Shown here one piece after another: positions 49,211 through 55,952 of a DNA stretch of 64,000 nucleotides (its first letter is position 1; every line of letters starts with the position of its first letter). Origin of the DNA: Stenotrophomonas maltophilia (GTDB taxonomy: Bacteria; Pseudomonadota; Gammaproteobacteria; Xanthomonadales; Xanthomonadaceae); NCBI GenBank assembly GCA_002387845.1, contig DGLB01000048.1, positions 1-64,000 of the forward strand, written 5' to 3'. Both the position numbers and the translations under genes were made by a program. The notes below the pieces were generated by a model. That model did no database searches and was not told the DNA's origin. It saw nothing but the letters and a program-made list of their open reading frames with translations.

Positions 49211-50616
49211 GCAAGCGTCATGCCCAGCAGCCAGAGCAGTCCCAGCACCAGCGGGATGTGCACCAGCAGCTGGATGAAGGTGAAGCCGACAATGTCGCGC
49301 GCCTTCAGCCCCAACACGCCAAGCAGCGGCAGCATCCAGAACGGATTGATCAGATTGGGCAGGGCCTCGGCCGCGTTGTAGACCTGCACCGCCCAGCCCA
49401 GGTGGGCGTGCAGCTCATTGGCCGCCTGCATGACGTAGGGTGCCTCGATGATCCACTTGCCACCACCGGAGGGGACGAAGAACCCCAGCACCGCCGAGTA
49501 CACCCCCATCACCAGGGCGAAGGTGTCGGTGGTGGCAATGTGCACGAACACACTGGAAAGCCGGTGTGCCAGCGTTTCGCCGCCGCTGCCCGCCGCGTGG
49601 GTCAGGATCATCGCGATGCCGCCGTACAGCGGGAACTGGATCAGCACGCCGGTGGTGCTGGGCACGGCCTTGGCCACGGCGTTGAGGAAGCTGCGCGGCC
49701 GCCAGTGCAGCAGCAGGCCCAGCGAAATGAACAGGAAGTTGTAGGTGTTGAGGTTGGCGATCGCGGTCACTACCGGCTTGCTGGCGAATTCGCTGAACAA
49801 CCAGCCAAAGGCCAGCAGCGACAACATCACGGTCAACAGCGGGCTGTACTCCAGCCATTCGCCCGCGCGGGTGCGTGCGGGCAGCGGCTCGGGCTCGGCC
49901 TGGGCGGCACCTTCGAAGTCAGCCGCCGTGCGTGCGGTGGCCGGACCCGGCGCGGTCATCCAGGCGATGATCAGCGACACCACGATCAGCGCGGCGGTGA
50001 GCGCGATCGACTGCCACAGGAAGATGGTTTCAGTGAAGGGCAGCACGCCGGTGATCTCCACCAGCCCCGGGGGCATGCTGGCCGGATTGGCCTGCAGCTG
50101 CGCCGCCGACGAGCTCAGCCCCATCGCCCACACCGCGCCCAGGCCCAGGTAGGCCGAAGCACCCGCCGCGCGGTAGTCCATGCGCAGGTCTTCGCGGCGG
50201 GCGAGCGCGCGTACCAGCAGGCCACCGAACACCAGCGAGAAACCCCAGCTGAGCAGCGACGCCAGCATGCTTACCAGCCCGACATACACCACCGCACCGC
50301 GGCCGGTGCGCGGCACGCGCGCCAGCAGGTCGATGAAGCGGGCGACCACCGGTGCGGTCGCCACCGCGTAACCGCCGATCACCACGAAGGCCATCTGCAT
50401 GGTGAACGGAATCAGGCTCCAGAAGCCGTCGCCGAACGCTTTCGCGGTCGCCTGCGGGGAGGCACCAAAGCCCATCGCTGCCACCGCCACGATGACCACG
50501 CCAAGCACCGCGAAGACATAGGCGTCAGGGAACCACTTTTCTGCCCAGGCCGCCGACCGCAGCGCTGCACGCGCCATCCAGCCGTCCTGTACCGCCGCCG
50601 ATGCCGTGTTGGCCAT
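49186..50616 (-). CDS. atoE: AtoE-type short-chain fatty acid transporter
   Basis: 476 residues with about 12 hydrophobic segments. Conserved phrases are WFPDAYVFAVLGVVIV, GFWSLIPFTMQMAFVVIGGYAVA, SWGFSLVFGGLLVRALAR, QFPLYGGIAMILTHAAGSG, and GFFVPSGGGKWIIEAPYVM. It belongs to the AtoE/DUF family that takes up short-chain fatty acids such as acetoacetate and butyrate. No ato catabolic genes are nearby. The name is by family and not by demonstrated substrate. Confidence 0.85.
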   Translation of the reverse strand: MANTASAAVQDGWMARAALRSAAWAEKWFPDAYVFAVLGVVIVAVAAMGFGASPQATAKAFGDGFWSLIPFTMQMAFVVIGGYAVATAPVVARFIDLLARVPRTGRGAVVYVGLVSMLASLLSWGFSLVFGGLLVRALARREDLRMDYRAAGASAYLGLGAVWAMGLSSSAAQLQANPASMPPGLVEITGVLPFTETIFLWQSIALTAALIVVSLIIAWMTAPGPATARTAADFEGAAQAEPEPLPARTRAGEWLEYSPLLTVMLSLLAFGWLFSEFASKPVVTAIANLNTYNFLFISLGLLLHWRPRSFLNAVAKAVPSTTGVLIQFPLYGGIAMILTHAAGSGGETLAHRLSSVFVHIATTDTFALVMGVYSAVLGFFVPSGGGKWIIEAPYVMQAANELHAHLGWAVQVYNAAEALPNLINPFWMLPLLGVLGLKARDIVGFTFIQLLVHIPLVLGLLWLLGMTLAYVPPVMP

Positions 50617-50695
50617 GCCCTACCCTCCCAGGTTCGATTCCCGGATTCTCGCGGCGGGGCCCGGAAATGTCAGTAACCCATTGGTCGGGTCGCGG

Positions 50696-51589
50696 TCAGG
50701 CCCGGGCCAGCGCGGCTGCGATGCCGGCGAACACCACCGCGCCCACCCAGTTGTTGTGCAGGAAGGCCTTGAAGCAGCGGTCGCGGTCGCGGTGCCAGCA
50801 CAGGTGGAACTGGTAGGCAATGAGCAGTGCGGCGACCGCCAGGCCGGCCCAGTACGCCCAGCCAAGCCCGCCGCGCAGGCCAACCAGCGCCAGCGTTCCC
50901 AGGAACAGCGCATACAGGATGCCTTGGATCACCAGGTCGAGGTCGCCGAACAGGATGGCGGTGGAATGCGACCCCATCTTCAGGTCGTCATCGCGGTCGA
51001 CCATGGCGTACCACGTGTCATAAGCGGTCGACCAGAGGATGTTGGCCCCGTACAGCAGCCAGCCGATCACCGGCACCTCGCCCTGCACGGCGGCGAACGC
51101 CATCGGAATGCCCCAGCCGAAGGCCAGCCCCAGATACACCTGCGGCAGGTGGGTGTAACGCTTCAGATAGGGGTAGCTGGCGGCCAGGAACACGCCGATG
51201 AAGCTCATGCCGATGGTCAGCGCGTTCATGCTCAGCACCAGCGCGAACGCCACCAGCATCAGCCCGGCAAACAACAGCAGTGCCTCGCGTCCGCTCACCC
51301 GGCCACTGGCCAGCGGGCGGTCCTTGGTGCGCTTGACGTGCGGGTCCAGCCAGCGGTCGGCGTAGTCGTTGATGACACAACCGGCCGATCGCGTCAGCCA
51401 GACCCCGGCGGTGAACACGAACAGGGTCCACAGCGGCGGCATGCCGCCCGCGGCCAGCCACAGCGCCCACCAGGTGGGCCACAGCAGCAGCAGGGTGCCG
51501 ATCGGGCGATCGGCGCGCATCAGTTTCCAGTACTGGCCCCAACGCGACGGCGGCGCGCCGGCGGGGGCATCAAAACGTTCGTAAGCCAT
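50696..51589 (-). CDS. ubiA: 4-Hydroxybenzoate octaprenyltransferase
   Basis: 297 residues from MAYERFDAPAGAPPSRWGQYWKLMRADRPIGT; an ATG two codons upstream is equally possible. It has the two Asp-rich prenyl-diphosphate motifs: AGCVINDYADRWLDPHVKRTKDRPLASG (NDxxDxxxD) and ILWSTAYDTWYAMVDRDDDLKMGSHSTA (DxxxD). Eight or nine transmembrane segments surround them. It attaches the octaprenyl chain to 4-hydroxybenzoate in ubiquinone synthesis. With ubiK it is the second ubiquinone gene in the window. Confidence 0.94.
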   Translation of the reverse strand: MAYERFDAPAGAPPSRWGQYWKLMRADRPIGTLLLLWPTWWALWLAAGGMPPLWTLFVFTAGVWLTRSAGCVINDYADRWLDPHVKRTKDRPLASGRVSGREALLLFAGLMLVAFALVLSMNALTIGMSFIGVFLAASYPYLKRYTHLPQVYLGLAFGWGIPMAFAAVQGEVPVIGWLLYGANILWSTAYDTWYAMVDRDDDLKMGSHSTAILFGDLDLVIQGILYALFLGTLALVGLRGGLGWAYWAGLAVAALLIAYQFHLCWHRDRDRCFKAFLHNNWVGAVVFAGIAAALARA

Positions 51590-51757
51590 GCCCATAAGGA
51601 TACCGCCCCGGCGCGGGTGGCGGCTTGTCCGGAGGCCCATCACTCACAGGGGGGCAGACCTGCGCCGCGATTACGGATAGAATGCCCGTCCCGCACCGCC
51701 GCTTGGCGCTGCGATGCCCGCCCCGGCCCTGTGCTGACGGCGTGGCGGTTCTACAAC

Positions 51758-51834
51758 GCGCCCGTAGCTCAGCCGGATAGAGTAGTGGCTTCCGAAGCCA
51801 TTGGTCGGGGGTTCGAATCCCTCCGGGCGCGCCA
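51758..51834 (+). tRNA. tRNA-Arg(CCG)
   Basis: 77 nt with acceptor stem GCGCCCG/CGGGCGC, discriminator G and encoded CCA. The D arm is AGCTCAGCCGGATAGAGT. The anticodon loop TTCCGAA is closed by GTGGC/GCCAT (one mismatch at its base), anticodon CCG for Arg. The T arm is GGGGGTTCGAATCCCTC. Promoter-like TAGAAT lies about 80 bp upstream. No integrase gene or duplicated 3' end is seen nearby. Confidence 0.96.
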
Positions 51835-51849
51835 TTTTCCCCTCGATTG

Positions 51850-52848
51850 TCATTGTTGATCACCGGTGCTGGTGCTCCTTGCAGGCTGCGACCGCGAGGA
51901 TGCGAGGCGTTGCAAACATGCCACCTGCACCAGCAACGCCGCCCGGAGTGCATCAGGCTGACGGATCTCGAACTCAAATGGCAGCCGCGACAGCTCGCGC
52001 GCGAACCAGGCAAGGTCGTCAGCTTGCGCACGCAGAAGCGTGCTGTCGCCAGTGGGTTCAAGTACGCCAACCGTTTCGAAGATTTCTCGTTGCGCCCTGG
52101 CGATATCAGCATGCAACAGCACTTCGATCGTGTGGGTGCGGGAAAGCGTGGCCATCGAAGAGACCAGGTGTGCAAGTACGTCGAAGCCTTCCGGGCGGCC
52201 AAAGCTGGCCGGCAAGGCGTGCACCTGCTCGATCCGGTCAAGCCGGAACGAGCGCAGATCACGGCGCAGGTGGCAGTGCCCTACGGCGTACCAGCGACCG
52301 CCGCGCCATGCCAAGCCCCAGGGATCAAAGTCGCGTTCGCTGGCACCGCTTTCGGTACGGTAAAGCAAGTGAACACGCTGTCGCGCCTGTGCCGCCTGGC
52401 TGAGGATCATCAGCGCGGCATTGTCCGCACCGGTACCGCGCGTGTCGGCTCGGGCGAGATCCAATGCCACTGTGTCGTCAATCGCGCGGACGCGCTGCTT
52501 GAGCGTCTCCGGCATCACGCGCTCGAGTTTGGCGTGTGCACTTGCGACGGCGGGGACCACGCCCGACAGGCCCAGGCCCCGGGCCGCAACCAGGCCAAGC
52601 GCCAGTGCGAGCGCCTCATCGTTGGTGAAAGCCATCGGCGGCAGTTTGAAGCCTGGCACCAGGGCGTAACCACCATGGCGACCGCGCTCGGCGGTGACTG
52701 GAATGCCGATCTGCTCCAATGAGGCCACGTAGCGCCGCAGGGTGCGGCCGTCGACGCCCACTCGCCGCGCGAGCTCGGGGCCGCTCATGCGGCCGTGAGC
52801 TTGAAGCAGCTCAAGGACGGTCAGGACACGCGTGGTCGGAAGACTCAT
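51850..52848 (-). CDS. YafY-type HTH/WYL transcriptional regulator
   Basis: 332 residues. The N-terminal winged helix is RVLTVLELLQAHGRMSGPELARRVGVDGRTLRRYVASLEQIGIPVTAERGRHGGYAL. The C-terminal WYL domain shows as HLLYRTESGASERDFDPWGLAWRGGRWYAVGHCHLRRDLRSFRLDRI, with WYAVGHC in place of the WYLxGxC form. WYL domains bind ligands or nucleic acid. The divergent NIPSNAP and LysE genes are its likely targets. It ends 16 bp from the tRNA-Arg 3' end. Confidence 0.9.
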   Translation of the reverse strand: MSLPTTRVLTVLELLQAHGRMSGPELARRVGVDGRTLRRYVASLEQIGIPVTAERGRHGGYALVPGFKLPPMAFTNDEALALALGLVAARGLGLSGVVPAVASAHAKLERVMPETLKQRVRAIDDTVALDLARADTRGTGADNAALMILSQAAQARQRVHLLYRTESGASERDFDPWGLAWRGGRWYAVGHCHLRRDLRSFRLDRIEQVHALPASFGRPEGFDVLAHLVSSMATLSRTHTIEVLLHADIARAQREIFETVGVLEPTGDSTLLRAQADDLAWFARELSRLPFEFEIRQPDALRAALLVQVACLQRLASSRSQPARSTSTGDQQ

Positions 52849-52975
52849 GGCGGCGATTGTACTTTCAATCAGGGCGGATTCCGGCCTGATTAGATCCTAG
52901 CCTACGGATTCCTCGGGCCCCGCCGTCCAGATGCGGCCCCGTTGACCTTTCCAATCCTGCTGCCTGGAACCTCCA

Positions 52976-53833
52976 ATGAAAACTGCCCTCCGGCTCCTGC
53001 TGCTTACCGGCCTATGGCCCGTCGCGCTCTCGGCGCAATCGTCCTCCCCTTCCGCCGCCGCACCCGACACAGACAGCGTGAAGCATCTGCAGGACTATCA
53101 GGTCGTGGAACTGCGCCGCTACACGACCACGCCTGGAAGGCGCGGCGACTTCGTACGCTACTTCGACACCTACTTTCCCGAGGCATTTGAGCAGCTGGGT
53201 GCCCTGATATTTGGCCAGTTCGTCGAGCGCGACGACGCGAACCGTGTCGTATGGCTGCGTGGATTCAAGGATATCCACGCGCGCCCCGTGGTGAACGCGG
53301 CCTTTTACTACGGCCCCCTGTGGCGCGAGCATCGCGCCAAAGTCAACGCGATCCTGCCCGACAGCGACAACGTGTTGCTGATGCGCCCCCTTCACGCAGA
53401 AAGAGGCATTGCCGTGCTGCCCGCTGTCGACCCCGTGCTTGAGCCAGAGGGTGCACGCGGCATCGTCGTGGCGCAGCTGTTTCCTGTCAGCAAAGAACAA
53501 CTGGAAGCGTTCTCCTCGCGCGCGGAACGTGCGTTTCTGGCATATGACAGCCAGGAGGTAAGAACCGCTGGTGTACTGGTGTCCTTGGATGTGCCCAACA
53601 ACTTCCCGCAGCTGCCCATCCGCCAGGATGGTCCTTGGTTGGTGTGGCTGGGTCTGGCCCAGGATGACGCAGCGCTGCGGGTGCTTTCACAGCGAATGGA
53701 CGAAGTCGAGCATGCCATGACCGACGTCGGTGGGCTGCGAGGCTCGATCGAGCGCATTGTGATGGATCCGACGCCGCGTTCACGATTGCGTTGGCCTGCC
53801 TTCGGTGTGGCCGACGCCCGGGACACGCCATGA
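52976..53833 (+). CDS. Exported NIPSNAP-family protein
   Basis: 285 residues with a signal peptide (MKTALRLLLLTGLWPVALSAQ). The NIPSNAP domain has VVELRRYTTTPGRRGDFVRYFDTYFPEAFEQLGALIFGQFVERDDANRVVWLRGFKDIHAR, a ferredoxin-like dimeric alpha/beta barrel. A second such half is suggested by GIVVAQLFPVSKEQLEAF...WLVWLGLAQDDAAL. The function is unknown. It overlaps the LysE gene by 4 bp (ATGA) and diverges from the WYL regulator. Confidence 0.85.
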   Translation: MKTALRLLLLTGLWPVALSAQSSSPSAAAPDTDSVKHLQDYQVVELRRYTTTPGRRGDFVRYFDTYFPEAFEQLGALIFGQFVERDDANRVVWLRGFKDIHARPVVNAAFYYGPLWREHRAKVNAILPDSDNVLLMRPLHAERGIAVLPAVDPVLEPEGARGIVVAQLFPVSKEQLEAFSSRAERAFLAYDSQEVRTAGVLVSLDVPNNFPQLPIRQDGPWLVWLGLAQDDAALRVLSQRMDEVEHAMTDVGGLRGSIERIVMDPTPRSRLRWPAFGVADARDTP

Positions 53834-54465
53834 TCGAGACCGCGCATCTTGGGCTGTTCTTCGTGATGGTTCTGGGCGTGGTCCTGCTACCCGGGCTTGA
53901 TATGGCCTATGTCGTCGCCAGCGCTCTGGTCGGCGGCCGGCGCTCGGGGCTGCTGGCCACCGCCGGTGTCATTGCAGGTGGCGCATGCCATGTGCTGCTG
54001 GGCGCACTCGGCGTAATGGCCGTGCTGAAGGTAATGCCTGCAGCGTTCAATCTCATGCTGGTGGCTGGCGCGCTCTACATCGCGTGGATTGGAGGGTCTT
54101 TGCTGCGCAGTCGGGTTGCGTTCAACACGTCGCCATCGACGCGCGTGCGGAGCGGTGCGGCGACCTTTGGCAAAGGCATGGCAACCTGCCTCCTCAACCC
54201 CAAAGCCTATCTCTTCATGCTGGCGGTCTTTCCGCAGTTCCTGAAGCCTGACTATGGTCCTCTCGTGCTTCAGGTGCTGGTGCTTTGGATGATCATCGCA
54301 GTCTGTCAGGCTGCCGTTTACGGCGGCATGGCGCTGGCTGGAGAGGGTGTAAGAGCCTGGCTCGGCTCGAAGCCTGCCGCGAATCTGCTGCTCGCGCGCG
54401 CGGTGGGCGCGATGCTGCTTGCGGTGGCGGCGATTACGGCGTGGCAGGGCTGGCACCTGTCGTAG
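53830..54465 (+). CDS. LysE/RhtB-family amino-acid exporter
   Basis: 211 residues from the ATG overlapping the NIPSNAP stop. It has six hydrophobic segments and the family pattern FFVMVLGVVLLPGLDMAYVVASALVGGRRSGLLATAGVIAGGACHVLLGALG, then FGKGMATCLLNPKAYLFMLAVFPQF. It would export an amino acid or derivative at the inner membrane. The stop TAG belongs to a GTAG repeat. Confidence 0.88.
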   Translation: MIETAHLGLFFVMVLGVVLLPGLDMAYVVASALVGGRRSGLLATAGVIAGGACHVLLGALGVMAVLKVMPAAFNLMLVAGALYIAWIGGSLLRSRVAFNTSPSTRVRSGAATFGKGMATCLLNPKAYLFMLAVFPQFLKPDYGPLVLQVLVLWMIIAVCQAAVYGGMALAGEGVRAWLGSKPAANLLLARAVGAMLLAVAAITAWQGWHLS

Positions 54466-54526
54466 AGCCGGGCTTGCCCGGCTGGCGGTGCACGGTTACG
54501 GCGCAGCCGGGCAAGCCCGGCTCTAC
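54462..54526. repeat. Inverted dimer of SMAG-type GTAG repeats
   Basis: GTAGAGCCGGGCTTGCCCGG and its inverted copy ending GGCTCTAC, with about 22 bp between, are built like the dimer at 12609. The first GTAG supplies the LysE stop codon. A further partial unit (GGTGCAGCCGGGCGATGGG) follows near 54540. Confidence 0.85.
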
Positions 54527-54572
54527 GGTATGGGTTACGGTGCAGCCGGGCGATGGGCCCCCGGCGTTCGAT

Positions 54573-55928
54573 TCAGTAGCGGCCGTCGAAGGCGAAGATC
54601 GGCTTGCGCTGCTGCCAGGCCCCCTGGGTGAAATCCGGGAACTCCAGGGTCTGGAAGCTGTTGGCGATGGACTGTTCCGACAGCGGCGTGATCGCGCTCC
54701 AGGTCACCGCGTCATAGATGTCGATCGGCATCGGGGCCTTGGCCTTCAGCGCCTCGACGAACGCATGGATGACGAACCAGTCCATGCCACCGTGGCCCGC
54801 GCTCGCGGCCGTGGCGGCGTTCTGCTTCCACAGCGGGTGTTCGTACTGATCCTGGTAGACCTGGAAGTCTTCCCATTTGTGCGGCGGGCTGCGGCCTTCA
54901 ATGTGGATGGACTGGTTGAGGTCCATCCACAGGCCCTTGGTGCCCTGCACGCGGAAGCCCAGCGAGTACGGGCGCGGCAGCGAGGTATCGTGCTGCAGCA
55001 GGATGGTCTCGCCGTTCGCGCACGCCAGCGTGGTGGTGACGATGTCACCGAGCTTGAACTGCACCTTCGTGCTGGGGTGGGTGGTGCCACCACTCTTGGC
55101 CACGGTGTATTCGTGCAGCCCACGTGCCTTGCTGGCGAACGCGTTGATGTGGGTGAAGCGGTTGCCCCGGTTGATGCCGGTGTACATGGCACACGGACCA
55201 ATGCCATGGCTGGGGTACAGCTCGCCGTTGCGGCGCACCGAGTGCTCGGTGCGCCAGCGCGCTTCCGACCAGCCCTTGGGCCCGAACTCCACGCCGCTGT
55301 CATAGGGCTGGCTGGGGTCGCCGGAGTTGAACTTCACGCCGCGCAGGTCGTGCTGGTAACCGCCCTGCAGATGCACCAGCTCGCCGAACAGGCCTTCGCG
55401 CACCATCTGCAGCGCGGCCATCACGTCGCGTCGGTAGCAGACGTTTTCCAGCAGCATGTAGGGCGTTCCGGTCTGCAGCTGGGTGTTGAGCACATCCCAG
55501 TGGTCCTGCAGGGTGATCCCGGCCACGACCTCGCAGCCGACCGCCACCTTGGCCTGCATGGCGGCAATCGCCATCGGTGCGTGGTATTCCCATGGCGTGG
55601 CGATGACCACCCCGTCCAGCCCGCGTTGCTCCAGCAGGCGCTTCCAGGCGTTGACATCACCGTCCTGCCCGTACGCGGCGGGGGCGGTTTTGCCGGCCTT
55701 GGCCACCATGTCCAGGCCACGCTTGAGCATGATCGGCTCGATGTCGCACAGCGCCACGACCTCGACGTCGTCGCGCCGTACCAGTTCTTTCAGCAGCACC
55801 TGGCCGCGCATGCCGGTACCGATCAGCCCGAGCCTGATCCTGCGATCCTTCGCCCAGGCGGGTGTCTCCGGCAACAGGCTGGTGGCGGCGAGTGCGGCGC
55901 TGGCCGCGATGAATTCCCTACGCTTCAT
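54573..55928 (-). CDS. GH109-type alpha-N-acetylgalactosaminidase (Gfo/Idh/MocA fold)
   Basis: 451 residues with a Tat-like signal (MKRREFIAASAALAATSLL). The NAD-binding Rossmann motif is RLGLIGTGMRGQVLLKELVRRDDVEVVALCD. Further marks are DGVVIATPWEYHAPMAIAAM, MLLENVCYRRDVMAALQMVREG, and a central HGIGPCAMYTGINRGNRF with the catalytic-region His and Tyr. These are characteristic of GH109, which cleaves alpha-linked GalNAc by an NAD-dependent oxidation-elimination mechanism. The Tat signal fits export of a folded protein with bound cofactor. The gene lies directly downstream of a TonB receptor gene in the GalNAc locus. Confidence 0.85.
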   Translation of the reverse strand: MKRREFIAASAALAATSLLPETPAWAKDRRIRLGLIGTGMRGQVLLKELVRRDDVEVVALCDIEPIMLKRGLDMVAKAGKTAPAAYGQDGDVNAWKRLLEQRGLDGVVIATPWEYHAPMAIAAMQAKVAVGCEVVAGITLQDHWDVLNTQLQTGTPYMLLENVCYRRDVMAALQMVREGLFGELVHLQGGYQHDLRGVKFNSGDPSQPYDSGVEFGPKGWSEARWRTEHSVRRNGELYPSHGIGPCAMYTGINRGNRFTHINAFASKARGLHEYTVAKSGGTTHPSTKVQFKLGDIVTTTLACANGETILLQHDTSLPRPYSLGFRVQGTKGLWMDLNQSIHIEGRSPPHKWEDFQVYQDQYEHPLWKQNAATAASAGHGGMDWFVIHAFVEALKAKAPMPIDIYDAVTWSAITPLSEQSIANSFQTLEFPDFTQGAWQQRKPIFAFDGRY

Positions 55929-55952
55929 GAAACAGTGCTCCGCTGGTAAGGG

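Noticed and set aside
51758..52848. Integrative element at tRNA-Arg(CCG)
   Set aside because: No integrase, no duplicated tRNA 3' end and no transposase seen; the neighbour is an ordinary WYL regulator.
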